Of a stretch of 64,000 nt of DNA, positions 20,268-29,130 are shown piece by piece (position 1 is the first letter of the stretch; every line of letters begins with the position of its first letter). The notes under the pieces were generated by a model. That model was not told where the DNA came from and made no database searches. It saw only the letters and a list, made by a program, of their open reading frames with translations. The translations under genes were made by a program, and so were the position numbers. The stretch is from Pigmentiphaga aceris. GTDB lineage: Bacteria > Pseudomonadota > Gammaproteobacteria > Burkholderiales > Burkholderiaceae_B. The stretch covers positions 1,364,001-1,428,000 of the forward strand of contig NZ_CP043046.1 in assembly GCF_008119665.1 (NCBI RefSeq), read 5' to 3'.

Positions 20268-21008
20268 ATGGCCGAAGAAGAAAAGATCCGTATTTCCAAG
20301 CTGATGTCCGAGCGCGGCCTGTGCTCGCGCCGCGAAGCCGATGCCTTCATCGAAGCCGGCTGGGTGTACCTGGATGGCGAGCGTGTCACCGAGCTGGGTA
20401 CCAAGGCCTTCCCCAGCCAGACCGTGACGCTCAATCGTGCCGCGCAGGCGCAGCAGACCAACCGCGTGACCATCTTGCTGAACAAGCCGATCGGTTTTGT
20501 GTCGGGCCAGCCAGAGCCGGGCTACGAGCCGGCGGTGTCTTTGATCAGCCAGGGCACGCGTTACCAGGGTGACCGGGTCAAACAGCGCTTCCAGCACAGC
20601 CAGTTGAAGGGGCTGGCTCCGGCTGGCCGCCTGGACATCGACTCGCTGGGCTTGCTGGTGTTGACGCAAGACGGCCGCATCGCCAAACAACTGATTGGCG
20701 AAGACTCTGAAGTCGACAAGGAATACCTGGTGCGCGTGACGGGCGAGATTGCGCCCGACGGCTTGAAGCGCCTGAATCACGGCCTGTCGCTGGACGGGCA
20801 GGCGCTGCGTCCTGCACAGGTCGACTGGTTGAACGAAGACCAGTTGCGCTTCGTATTGCGCGAAGGCAAGAAGCGTCAGATCCGTCGCATGTGCGAAATG
20901 GTGGGCCTGCGTGTGGTCGGCCTGAAGCGTATTCGCATTGGTGGTGTGCTGCTGGGCGATCTGCCGATCGGCCAGTGGCGTTACTTGCGCGAAGACGAAC
21001 GCTTCTGA
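20268..21008 (+). CDS. Pseudouridine synthase, RsuA/RluF family
   Basis: 246-aa rRNA pseudouridine synthase. An S4 RNA-binding domain occupies residues ~8-60 (ISKLMSERGLCSRREADAFI). The catalytic Asp is D123 in GRLDIDSLGLLVLT. KKRQIRRMCEMVGLRVVGLKRIRIG is the conserved C-terminal block of the RluF/RluB/RsuA group. The closest match by memory is RluF (23S U2604), but target assignment needs a tree. The last 28 bp overlap the convergent GntR gene. Confidence 0.87.
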   Translation: MAEEEKIRISKLMSERGLCSRREADAFIEAGWVYLDGERVTELGTKAFPSQTVTLNRAAQAQQTNRVTILLNKPIGFVSGQPEPGYEPAVSLISQGTRYQGDRVKQRFQHSQLKGLAPAGRLDIDSLGLLVLTQDGRIAKQLIGEDSEVDKEYLVRVTGEIAPDGLKRLNHGLSLDGQALRPAQVDWLNEDQLRFVLREGKKRQIRRMCEMVGLRVVGLKRIRIGGVLLGDLPIGQWRYLREDERF

Positions 21009-21811
21009 GCGGGCGTCTTGGTAGGGCGGGGCGGCTTGGCAGCGGGGAGCGGTTCCGTGCTTTGCTCAGCGTCCTGTTCAGACACCTGGCTCGCCGCCTG
21101 GCGGGCCAGGAACAGGCGATGCAAGGTGATCTTGCGCACCTCTGCCTTGCTGGCCTCGATATGACTGCGCAGCAACTGCAAGGCATCATCGGTGCGTCGA
21201 CAGAAGATCGCGTCCAGAATCAGCGCGTGTTCGTCGTAGGTCTTTTCGATGCGCGGCGCGCGTGTGAAGTCCAGGCGGCGAATGATCCGAATGCGTTCGG
21301 TCACGTCACGATGCACACGCGACAATTCCGCATTGCCCACCGCTTCCACCAACGAGATGTGGAACGCCTCATCGTGGCTCGCGACCAGCAAGCCATCGCT
21401 TAGCCGATCGGCAACCGGCACCATCCAGATCGCTTTCAGGCCATCCAGCACTTGCCGGGCAAATGTCTGACTGTCGAGTGCCGATTCGCACAGGCGACGC
21501 ACGGCGGCCGTCTCAAGAATGATGCGCAGGTCGTAGAAGTTTTCGAACTGCTCGAAGTCCAGCGGCAGCACCGACCAGCCATTGCGGAAGTGCACTTGCA
21601 GATAGCCTTCCTGCTGCAGGCGGAACAAGGCTTCGCGTACTGGCGTGCGGCTGATCTGCAAGCGTTCGGCAGTGCTGGTTTCCGAGAACCGGTCGCCGGG
21701 TGCCAAGCGGAAATCGAAGATTTCTTCCTTCAATCGGGCATAGGCCGTATCTGCCAATGACAGGATTGGCGAACGGGACTTGCGCGACTGAGAAGGGATA
21801 CTTGGCTGCAT
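20981..21811 (-). CDS. GntR family transcriptional regulator (FCD subfamily), likely controlling urea use
   Basis: 276 aa from ATG 21811. The N-terminal winged helix (ADTAYARLKEEIFDFRLAPG, then SRTPVREALFRLQQEGYL) and the C-terminal FCD ligand domain (~100-230, with metal/ligand-type R and H residues such as DEAFHISLVEAVGN) are typical of FadR-like regulators. A basic, low-complexity tail follows (ending QKRSSSRK) and overlaps the rluF-like gene's end. Upstream in-frame starts exist at 21838, 21862 and a GTG at 21883. It is divergent from atzF, and the 360-bp intergene (21812-22171) holds a TTGTATACAA palindrome suitable as its operator. Inference: it senses a urea or allophanate-pathway signal. 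Confidence 0.85.
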   Translation of the reverse strand: MQPSIPSQSRKSRSPILSLADTAYARLKEEIFDFRLAPGDRFSETSTAERLQISRTPVREALFRLQQEGYLQVHFRNGWSVLPLDFEQFENFYDLRIILETAAVRRLCESALDSQTFARQVLDGLKAIWMVPVADRLSDGLLVASHDEAFHISLVEAVGNAELSRVHRDVTERIRIIRRLDFTRAPRIEKTYDEHALILDAIFCRRTDDALQLLRSHIEASKAEVRKITLHRLFLARQAASQVSEQDAEQSTEPLPAAKPPRPTKTPAQKRSSSRK

Positions 21812-21995
21812 GGCGATCGCAGGATACCGGGTTTTCATCTGGTGAAACAAGCAGCCGAACATCGCGTATAGCCTGCGCGTCACGTGGGTTTCTGCATGAA
21901 CTCATCGGGTCTTGGTGGTCTGCTCGCATGCGACGCTGATATGCCGTGAGTGCGGCTTCAGCTTCAGCCCAGATCGGTGCAAATGCATGTGCGGG

Positions 21996-22012
21996 TGCGC
22001 CAATGTGGTGCT
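21996..22012 (+). promoter_or_regulatory. Candidate NtrC enhancer site upstream of atzF
   Basis: TGCGCC-N5-GGTGCT matches the NtrC consensus TGCACC-N5-GGTGCA at 10 of 12 positions. It lies about 140-150 bp upstream of the predicted sigma-54 start point, the usual enhancer distance. A second, weaker half-site (GGTGCA) is at 21976-21981, and GGTGC-N7-GCACC overlaps it at 22007-22023. Confidence 0.5.
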
Positions 22013-22031
22013 GCGAACGCACCACTTCACG

Positions 22032-22051
22032 TCTACGCCAAATGACGTAGA
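22032..22051. repeat. Inverted repeat in the atzF/GntR intergene
   Basis: TCTACG (22032-22037) and CGTAGA (22046-22051), 8-bp spacer. It sits between the NtrC-like site and the -24/-12 element; possible protein-binding site or chance. Confidence 0.35.
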
Positions 22052-22122
22052 TGCGACGCGCAGGGGGCAGGCTTTGTCATCTCCCTGGGCAGCGCAGCAG
22101 ACTGCTCGTCGACGCATCCGCA

Positions 22123-22139
22123 TGGCACGGATTCTGCAT
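22123..22139 (+). promoter_or_regulatory. Sigma-54 (RpoN) promoter of atzF
   Basis: TGGCACGGATTCTGCAT has GG at 22124-22125 and GC at 22136-22137 with the required 10-bp spacing. It matches the -24/-12 consensus TGGCACG-N4-TTGCW with one mismatch. The predicted start point is about 22149, followed by the atzF ATG at 22172. Confidence 0.75.
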
Positions 22140-22147
22140 TACGTCTG

Positions 22148-22157
22148 TTGTATACAA
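22148..22157. promoter_or_regulatory. Palindrome TTGTATACAA, candidate GntR operator
   Basis: Perfect 10-bp palindrome, of the GT...AC type bound by FCD-class GntR proteins. It lies exactly over the predicted sigma-54 transcription start and between the GntR gene and atzF. Occupancy would block initiation. Confidence 0.5.
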
Positions 22158-22171
22158 GACGGAATGCGAAC

Positions 22172-23893
22172 ATGCCCCACCCCGAATCTATCGCCCAGCG
22201 CCTGGCTCGCTTCAACACAGAAGCCGAGCTTGCGCCTGCCAATATCTGGATCGATCGCAAGGCGGTAGCCGCCGGTGCGGACAGTGGTCCGCTGGCTGGC
22301 CTGCTTGCTGCCGTCAAGGACAACATCGATGTCGCGGGTTTCCCGACGACGGCGGCCTGCCCAAGTTTTGCGTATGAACCGACCCGGTCTGCCACGGTGG
22401 TGGAACGTCTGCTGGCTGCGGGTGCCAGCGTGGTCGGCAAGACCAACCTAGATCAGTTTGCGTGTGGTCTGGTCGGCACCCGCTCGCCCTACGGTCCGGT
22501 GCAGAACGCGTTCAAGCCTGAATACGTCAGTGGCGGTTCCAGTTCTGGTTCTGCGGTGGCCGTGGCGCTGGGCCTGGTGGATGTGTCCTACGGCACCGAC
22601 ACCGCAGGTTCCGGTCGTGTGCCGGCCGGCCTGAACAATATTGTGGGCCTGAAGCCCTCGCGTGGACTGATGAGCACGCGCGGCGTGGTGCCGGCCAGCC
22701 AGCACATCGACTGCGTGTCGATCTTTGCGCGCACTGTGCCGCAAGCTATCGAGGTGTTGATGGCGGTTGCCGGCCACGACCCCGAATGCCCATATTCGCG
22801 TCACCTGCCGCTCGATCCGGCCGCCATGCCCGAGCAATTCCGCTTCGGTCTGCCGAATGCCGAGCAGCTTGAGTTCTTCGGTGACAAGCAGGCGCAAGCC
22901 GCGTTCGATGCAGCCGTAGTGGCACTGGAAGGCTTGTCGGGCACCGCGTCGCGTATCGACTATGCCCCCATGCTGGAAGCCGCCACCGCCTTGTATGAAG
23001 ACGTGTGGGTGGCTGACCGGTATGCGGCCATTCGCGAGTTCTTCGACACGCGTCCCGACGAGATCGATCCCACGGTGCGAACCATCATCGGTGCAGGCCA
23101 GAAGTACGTGGCTGCCGATGTGTTCACCGCCATGGGCCGCATGGGCCTGCTGCGTCAATACGCCGACAGCCTGTGGAAAGACATCGATGTGCTGGTGGTG
23201 CCGACCGCGCCGACCGCACACACCATTGCCGCCGTTCAGGCCGACCCGATCGTGCGCAATCGGGAGCTGGGCTACTACACCAACTTCGTGAATCTGCTGG
23301 ACCTGTCGGCGATTGCCGTACCGGCATCGATTCGTCCCGACGGCCTGCCGTTCGGCATCACGCTGATCGGACCGTCGGGCAGCGAATTGCGCCTGGCCGA
23401 TCTGGCGCAACGCTTCCATCAACAGACCGGCCTGACACTCGGTGCAACTGGCGAGCCGTTGCCTGCCGCCAAGCCGATTCCTCGCGTTCCCGGCAGCACC
23501 GTCAAGGTCGCTGTGGTCGGTGCGCACCTGGCAGGTCTGCCGCTCAACAGCCAATTGCTGGAACGCGGCGCACGCCTGCTGTCCACCGTGAAAACCGCAC
23601 CGCATTACCGCTTCTACGCGCTGGCCGGCACCGTGCCGCCCAAGCCCGGCATGTTGCGTGTGGCCAAGGATGGTGCCGCCATCGAAGCCGAAGTCTGGGA
23701 GATGCCCATGACTGCCTACGGCTCGTTTGTGGCAGGCATTCCGGGCCCGCTGGGCATCGGCAGCATCGAACTGGAAGACGGCTCGCGGGTGCAGGGTTTC
23801 CTGTGCGAAGCGTCTGCCTTGGAAGGCGCGGAAGACATCAGTGAATTCGGTGGCTGGCGGGCCTATCTGGGCCGGGCGAAAGCTGCCGCGTAA
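22172..23893 (+). CDS. atzF: Allophanate hydrolase
   Basis: 573-aa enzyme splitting allophanate (urea-1-carboxylate) into ammonia and CO2, the second half of the urea amidolyase pathway. The amidase-signature domain (1-~440) has the Lys-cisSer-Ser triad: K49 in AAVKDNID, S123 in GGSSSG, S147 in DTAGSGRVPAG. A C-terminal domain (~455-573, RVPGSTVKVAVVGAHLAGLPLN onward) is the allophanate-hydrolase-specific extension. ATG 22172 starts MPHPESIAQRL; the ATG at 22148 overlaps the putative start point and operator. It leads the run atzF-urtABCDE-uca and follows the sigma-54 element. Confidence 0.93.
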   Translation: MPHPESIAQRLARFNTEAELAPANIWIDRKAVAAGADSGPLAGLLAAVKDNIDVAGFPTTAACPSFAYEPTRSATVVERLLAAGASVVGKTNLDQFACGLVGTRSPYGPVQNAFKPEYVSGGSSSGSAVAVALGLVDVSYGTDTAGSGRVPAGLNNIVGLKPSRGLMSTRGVVPASQHIDCVSIFARTVPQAIEVLMAVAGHDPECPYSRHLPLDPAAMPEQFRFGLPNAEQLEFFGDKQAQAAFDAAVVALEGLSGTASRIDYAPMLEAATALYEDVWVADRYAAIREFFDTRPDEIDPTVRTIIGAGQKYVAADVFTAMGRMGLLRQYADSLWKDIDVLVVPTAPTAHTIAAVQADPIVRNRELGYYTNFVNLLDLSAIAVPASIRPDGLPFGITLIGPSGSELRLADLAQRFHQQTGLTLGATGEPLPAAKPIPRVPGSTVKVAVVGAHLAGLPLNSQLLERGARLLSTVKTAPHYRFYALAGTVPPKPGMLRVAKDGAAIEAEVWEMPMTAYGSFVAGIPGPLGIGSIELEDGSRVQGFLCEASALEGAEDISEFGGWRAYLGRAKAAA

Positions 23894-24036
23894 GCGCGTT
23901 GCGCGGCGCAAGCCGCGTGCATGGGGTGCTGTCTGGGCTGCCATCTGGACAGCGTGAACGTCTCGTAATCATCAGCAGTGAAACCGCACGGTCGACAAGG
24001 CGTCGACCGGCATCCGAAACGACAGGGAGTGGGGCA

Positions 24037-25296
24037 ATGGATCGCAGAACAGCCATCAAGCAGATCGCAGTGACGGCCGGCGCAGTGGCCGCCGGTGGAG
24101 TGTCTCCTTTGGCCCTCGCTCAGGGAACGGGTCCGATCAAGGTCGGCATCCTGCATTCCTTGTCCGGCACCATGGCCATCTCGGAAACGTCTTTGAAAGA
24201 CGTGGCGCTGATGACCATCGAGGAAATCAACGCCAGCGGCGGTGTGCTGGGTCGCAAGCTGGAACCGGTGGTGGTCGACCCGGCATCGAACTGGCCGCTG
24301 TTCGCTGAAAAGGCCCGTGGCCTGATCGCGCAGGACAAGGTCTCGGTGGTGTTCGGCTGCTGGACCTCGGTGTCGCGCAAGTCGGTGCTGCCGGTGTTCA
24401 AGGAACTGAACAGCCTGCTGTTTTATCCCGTGCAGTACGAAGGCGAGGAACTGGAAAAGAACGTGTTCTACACGGGTGCTGCGCCCAACCAGCAAGCCAT
24501 CCCGGCCGTGGAATACCTGATGAGCAAGGACGGCGGCGGGGCCAAGCGCTTCGTGCTGCTGGGCACCGACTACGTGTACCCGCGCACCACCAACAAGATT
24601 CTGCGCGCCTTCCTGCACAGCAAGGGGGTAAAGGATTCGGACATCGACGAGGTTTACACCCCGTTCGGTCATGCCGACTATCAGACCATCGTGGCCAACA
24701 TCAAGAAGTTCGCAGCCGGTGGCAAGACGGCCGTGGTGTCGACCATCAATGGCGATTCGAACGTGCCCTTCTACAAGGAACTGGGCAACGCGGGCCTGAA
24801 GGCAACCGATGTGCCGGTGGTGGCCTTCTCGGTGGGCGAAGAAGAACTGCGCGGCGTGGACACCAAGCCGCTGGTGGGTCACCTGGCTGCCTGGAACTAC
24901 TTCCAGTCGATCAAGAACGCCACCAACACGGCGTTCATCGCCAAGTGGAAGGCATACGCCAAGGCGAAGAACCTGCCGAATGCCAACACGGTCGTGACCA
25001 ACGATCCGATGGAAGCCACCTACATCGGCATCCACATGTGGAAGCAGGCGGTCGAAGCTGCCAAGACCACGGATGTGGAAAAGGTCATCGCGTCGCTGGG
25101 CGGCCAGACCTTCGATGCGCCTTGCGGCTTCAAGGTCACGATGGACAAGACCAACCATCACCTGCACAAGCCCGTGTTCATCGGCGAAATCAAGGCCGAT
25201 GGTCAGTTCAATGTTGTGTGGAAGACCAAAGGCCCGGTGCGCGCACAGCCCTGGAGCCCGTTCATCGCGGGCAACGAAGACAAGCAGAAGATCTGA
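24037..25296 (+). CDS. urtA: Urea ABC transporter substrate-binding protein UrtA
   Basis: 419-aa periplasmic urea-binding protein. The N-terminus MDRRTAIKQIAVTAGAVAAGGV..ALAQG carries a twin-Arg-like signal. KVGILHSLSGTMAISE begins the mature domain, and VFGCWTSVSRKSVLPVFKE and LLFYPVQYEGEE are the UrtA ligand-site hallmarks separating it from LivJ. The start is taken at ATG 24037 before the signal peptide. It lies 143 bp downstream of atzF and 104 bp upstream of urtB. Confidence 0.94.
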   Translation: MDRRTAIKQIAVTAGAVAAGGVSPLALAQGTGPIKVGILHSLSGTMAISETSLKDVALMTIEEINASGGVLGRKLEPVVVDPASNWPLFAEKARGLIAQDKVSVVFGCWTSVSRKSVLPVFKELNSLLFYPVQYEGEELEKNVFYTGAAPNQQAIPAVEYLMSKDGGGAKRFVLLGTDYVYPRTTNKILRAFLHSKGVKDSDIDEVYTPFGHADYQTIVANIKKFAAGGKTAVVSTINGDSNVPFYKELGNAGLKATDVPVVAFSVGEEELRGVDTKPLVGHLAAWNYFQSIKNATNTAFIAKWKAYAKAKNLPNANTVVTNDPMEATYIGIHMWKQAVEAAKTTDVEKVIASLGGQTFDAPCGFKVTMDKTNHHLHKPVFIGEIKADGQFNVVWKTKGPVRAQPWSPFIAGNEDKQKI

Positions 25297-25400
25297 TTTT
25301 TTCAGGACCGGTGCATAGCGAGTCGTACTCAGCGCTACGCACCTTGCACCACGCTCTTCGCACCACGCACGCGGCACTACGTTAAACGTCCAGGCGACCC

Positions 25401-27116
25401 ATGCATCTTCTGTTTACCTTGATACGACTGCTCGCACGGCTGACCGCTGTCGTGTCGGATGCATGTCGTCGCCCTGTCCGTATATGCTCGGCGTTGAGCA
25501 CGACCGCCGGTTTTTTTCTGGCTTGCTCGCTGCTGTTTGTGTTGCCGCAGCAAGTTGCACACGCCGCTGCCACCCCGATTCCGCAGACCATGTTGGCCCC
25601 GTTGGCGGCCGACGATACCGATGAACGGCTTGCCGCAATCACTGCTCTTGGTGAGCTTGCCAGCCCGGCTGCTGCCGCAGTGCTAGATGCATTGGGCAGC
25701 GACCGATTGTTTGCGACCGAAGCCGGTCGCATCCTGATTCAAGACGCGCAGAGCACCGTGTCAGACCCCGAGACGGGTGAGACGCTGGCCCTGCCGGAAG
25801 ATGCCGCCAGCATCTCCATCAATAACCGCCTGCGTGTCGGCATTGCCAACGCGCTGGCTGCACAACAGATCCTGAGTGGCGACGTGCCCACGCGACTGGC
25901 TGCGGTGCGCAGTCTGCAACGCGATGTCGACCCAGATCGTGCGCCGCTGTTGCGCAAGGCGCTGACGCAGGAAACCGATCCGCAGATCACCGGATTGTTG
26001 CGTCTGGCCTTGGCCAACATCGAACTGTCCGACGACGACCCCGCCATGCGTCTGCGCGCCGCGCAGGCATTGGCAGATGCGACCGACGCCGGAGTGAAAA
26101 CCGTACTGGCCGCCCGCTTGGTGAAGCAAGCCGATGGCAGTTATGTGGAACCCGATGCGTCGGTGCGCGCCGCCGTGCGCATTGCGCTGCACCGGCTGGA
26201 CATTCATCTGTCGCGCATCGAGTGGCTGGGCAATCTGTTCTATGGCGCAAGCCTGGGCAGCGTGCTGTTGCTGGCGGCCCTTGGTCTGGCGATCACCTTC
26301 GGCTTGATGGGCATCATCAACATGGCGCACGGCGAGCTGTTGATGATCGGTGCCTACGCCACCTACGTCGTGCAATACCTGTTCCGCCAGTTCGCGCCCA
26401 TGTGGACCGACTGGTATCTGCTGGCTGCATTGCCAGTGGCGTTTGCCGCATCGGCACTGGTGGGCATGGCGCTGGAGCACAGTGTCATCCGCTGGTTGTA
26501 TGGCCGTCCGCTGGAAACGCTGCTGGCCACCTGGGGCATCAGCCTGATCCTGATGCAGGGTGTGCGCAGCCTGTTCGGCGCGCAGAACGTGGAAGTGGGC
26601 AACCCGTCGTGGATGAGCGGCAGCATGGTGGTACTGGACGGCCTGGTGCTGCCCTACAACCGGCTGGTCATCATCGGTTTCTCGCTGGCGGTGGTGGTGC
26701 TGGTGTGGGTGCTGCTGAACCGCACACGGCTTGGCTTGTTCGTGCGTGCCGTCACCCAGAACCGGCGCATGGCGTCCTGCGTGGGGGTTCCCACCGGGCG
26801 CGTGGACATGCTGACTTTCGGTCTGGGTTCGGGCATTGCAGGCCTGGGCGGTGTCGCGCTTTCTCAGCTTGGCAACGTCGGGCCTGATCTTGGCCAGGCC
26901 TACATCGTCGATTCCTTCATGGTGGTGGTGCTGGGGGGTGTCGGCCAATTGGCAGGCACCGTGATCGCCGCCATCGGCCTGGGCGAAATCAACAAATTCC
27001 TTGAGCCGTACTCGGGTGCCGTGATGGCCAAGATCACCATCCTGGTCTTGATCGTCCTGTTCATCCAGAAGCGCCCGCAAGGCCTGTTTGCCCTCAAGGG
27101 TCGGAGCGTCGAATGA
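25401..27116 (+). CDS. urtB: Urea ABC transporter permease UrtB
   Basis: 571-aa permease. A signal-like segment (TTAGFFLACSLLFVLPQQVAHAA) precedes a ~220-residue alpha-helical, HEAT-like extracytoplasmic region (repeated DxxxxRLAAVRSLQ units). The LivH-type channel follows (~280-570: ITFGLMGIINMAHGELLMIGAY, ending QKRPQGLFALKGRSVE). This long N-terminal domain is normal for UrtB of proteobacteria and is not a fusion artefact. Overlaps urtC by 4 bp. Confidence 0.93.
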   Translation: MHLLFTLIRLLARLTAVVSDACRRPVRICSALSTTAGFFLACSLLFVLPQQVAHAAATPIPQTMLAPLAADDTDERLAAITALGELASPAAAAVLDALGSDRLFATEAGRILIQDAQSTVSDPETGETLALPEDAASISINNRLRVGIANALAAQQILSGDVPTRLAAVRSLQRDVDPDRAPLLRKALTQETDPQITGLLRLALANIELSDDDPAMRLRAAQALADATDAGVKTVLAARLVKQADGSYVEPDASVRAAVRIALHRLDIHLSRIEWLGNLFYGASLGSVLLLAALGLAITFGLMGIINMAHGELLMIGAYATYVVQYLFRQFAPMWTDWYLLAALPVAFAASALVGMALEHSVIRWLYGRPLETLLATWGISLILMQGVRSLFGAQNVEVGNPSWMSGSMVVLDGLVLPYNRLVIIGFSLAVVVLVWVLLNRTRLGLFVRAVTQNRRMASCVGVPTGRVDMLTFGLGSGIAGLGGVALSQLGNVGPDLGQAYIVDSFMVVVLGGVGQLAGTVIAAIGLGEINKFLEPYSGAVMAKITILVLIVLFIQKRPQGLFALKGRSVE

Positions 27117-28279
27117 GCAGCCCCACGCAACATTCAACCGTGCTGGCCGCTGCCTCGGTACGGCCAGCGCGCGAATCCTTCGCACCGCCGCGCGCCCGGC
27201 TTTTCCCACCCGCTGTATGGACTGGCGTGTTGATCGTGACCGCCTTGCTGGCCGTGTTGCCGGTGTTGAACCTGGTGTTCCCAGCCGGCCACGCACTGCA
27301 CGTCTCGGCCTTCACGATTGCCTTGCTGGGCAAATTCATGTGCTACGCCATCGCCGCGTTGGCGCTGGATCTGGTCTGGGGCTACACCGGCATTCTGTCG
27401 TTGGGCCACGGCTTGTTCTTCGCGCTGGGTGGGTATGCCCACGGCATGTATCTGATGCGCGCCACGGCTGCCGCACAAGGCGCGGATCGCATGCCCGACT
27501 TCATGAACTTCCTGGACTGGAAAGCCTATCCCTGGTTCTGGTCCTTCACCGAGCACTTCCCCTACGCGATGTTGCTGGTGGTGCTTGCGCCGGGCTTGCT
27601 GGCCTTGGTGTTCGGTTTCTTCGCGTTCCGCTCGCGCATCAAGGGCGTGTACTTCTCGATCATCACGCAGGCGCTGACCTTTGCGGCCATGTTGCTGTTC
27701 TTTCGCAACGAAACCGGGTTCGGCGGCAACAACGGCTTCACCGACTTCCGCGAAATCCTGGGCTTTTCCATCACTGCACCGGGCACCAAGGCCACGCTGT
27801 ATATGCTGACGCTCGCCACCTTGCTGGGTGCGCTGGTGTTTGCGCGCAGCCTGACGCAATCGAAGCTGGGCCGTGTGCTGACCGGCATCCGTGATGGTGA
27901 AACGCGGTTGATGTTTGTGGGCTACGACCCGCACTGGTTCAAGCTGTTCATCTGGACGGTGTCGGCGGTGTTGTGCGGTATTGCGGGTGCCTTGTATGTG
28001 CCGCAAGTGGGCATCATCAACCCCGGCGAAATGTCGCCCGCCAACTCCATCGAAATGGTGATCTGGGTCGCCACCGGCGGACGCGGCACGCTGATCGGTC
28101 CGATCATCGGTGCGGGTGTGGTCAATGGTCTGAAGACCTGGTTCACCAGTGTGTTCCCCGAGTTCTGGCTGTACGCACTGGGCCTGATCTTCGTGCTGGT
28201 GACTTTGTTCTTGCCGCGCGGCATTGTTGGCTTGGTGTCCAGCGTGCGCGAACGTCTTCAGTCGCGGAGGGCAGCATGA
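27113..28279 (+). CDS. urtC: Urea ABC transporter permease UrtC
   Basis: 388-aa LivM-type permease with about nine to ten hydrophobic helices. UrtC hallmarks are DLVWGYTGILSLGHGLFFALGGYAHGMYLMR, FFRNETGFGGNNGFTDF and VIWVATGGRGTLIGPIIGA. It forms the urea channel with UrtB. The start codon ATG 27113 overlaps urtB and its stop overlaps urtD (ATGA both times). Confidence 0.94.
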   Translation: MSSPTQHSTVLAAASVRPARESFAPPRARLFPPAVWTGVLIVTALLAVLPVLNLVFPAGHALHVSAFTIALLGKFMCYAIAALALDLVWGYTGILSLGHGLFFALGGYAHGMYLMRATAAAQGADRMPDFMNFLDWKAYPWFWSFTEHFPYAMLLVVLAPGLLALVFGFFAFRSRIKGVYFSIITQALTFAAMLLFFRNETGFGGNNGFTDFREILGFSITAPGTKATLYMLTLATLLGALVFARSLTQSKLGRVLTGIRDGETRLMFVGYDPHWFKLFIWTVSAVLCGIAGALYVPQVGIINPGEMSPANSIEMVIWVATGGRGTLIGPIIGAGVVNGLKTWFTSVFPEFWLYALGLIFVLVTLFLPRGIVGLVSSVRERLQSRRAA

Positions 28280-29127
28280 TGATCGACAAGACCATGCAGC
28301 CCGTATCGAACGATGCGGAAGTCGGTGGCTCGGGCGGTTCGTCCAGCTATGGTCGCCTGCGTCCCGAAGGTGTCGATACCGCCCACGGCGTCATCTTGTA
28401 CCTGGAAGACATCACCGTCAGTTTCGATGGTTTCCGTGCCTTGAATGCACTGACTTTGGACATTGGCGTGGGTGAACTGCGCTGCATCATCGGTCCCAAC
28501 GGCGCAGGCAAGACCACGATGATGGACGTGATCACCGGCAAGACCCGGCCCAGTTCCGGTACGGCATTTTTCGGCCAGAGCATCGACTTGTCGCGCATGT
28601 CGGAAACCGCGATTGCGCACGCCGGCATCGGCCGAAAGTTCCAGCGTCCGACCGTGTTCGAACAGCACACGGTCTTCGAGAACCTGGAACTGGCGATGAA
28701 GGCCGACAAGCGCGTACGCCGCACCTTGCGCGCACGACTGAGCGGTGAGCAGATCGACACCATTGGCGAACGCCTGCAACTGATCCGCCTGCTGGGCGAG
28801 GCACATCGGCCCGCTGGCTTGTTGTCGCACGGCCAGAAGCAATGGCTGGAGATCGGCATGTTGCTGATGCAGGAACCGCAGCTGTTGCTGCTGGATGAAC
28901 CTGTCGCCGGCATGACCGATGCCGAAACCGAACGCACCGCCGAACTGCTGAACGAGTTGCGCGGCAAACATTCGCTGATGGTGGTCGAACACGACATGGA
29001 TTTTGTGTCCGCGATTGCGCGCGACGGCAAGGTTACGGTGCTGCACGAGGGTTCCGTGTTGGCCGAGGGAACCATGGACGCGGTGCAGTCCGACCCGCGT
29101 GTGGTTGAAGTCTATCTAGGTCGCTAA
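28276..29127 (+). CDS. urtD: Urea ABC transporter ATPase UrtD
   Basis: 283-aa ATPase. A ~35-residue variable N-terminus precedes YLEDITVSFDGFRALN. Walker [10 protein letters not shown], signature LSHGQKQWLEIGMLL (Urt/Liv variant), Walker B LLLLDEPVAGMTD and H-loop VVEHDMDFV are complete, ending VVEVYLGR. Start at ATG 28276 within the urtC stop; ATG 28279 is the next codon. Confidence 0.93.
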   Translation: MMIDKTMQPVSNDAEVGGSGGSSSYGRLRPEGVDTAHGVILYLEDITVSFDGFRALNALTLDIGVGELRCIIGPNGAGKTTMMDVITGKTRPSSGTAFFGQSIDLSRMSETAIAHAGIGRKFQRPTVFEQHTVFENLELAMKADKRVRRTLRARLSGEQIDTIGERLQLIRLLGEAHRPAGLLSHGQKQWLEIGMLLMQEPQLLLLDEPVAGMTDAETERTAELLNELRGKHSLMVVEHDMDFVSAIARDGKVTVLHEGSVLAEGTMDAVQSDPRVVEVYLGR

Positions 29128-29130
29128 GCC

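Noticed and set aside
21884..22171. Guanidine (ykkC) riboswitch upstream of atzF
   Set aside because: I looked for the ACGAGG-type conserved elements and found none; a sigma-54 element is present instead.
25401..26230. UrtB N-terminal region as a separate gene or frameshifted fusion
   Set aside because: The frame is continuous, and a long extracytoplasmic N-terminal domain is normal for proteobacterial UrtB.
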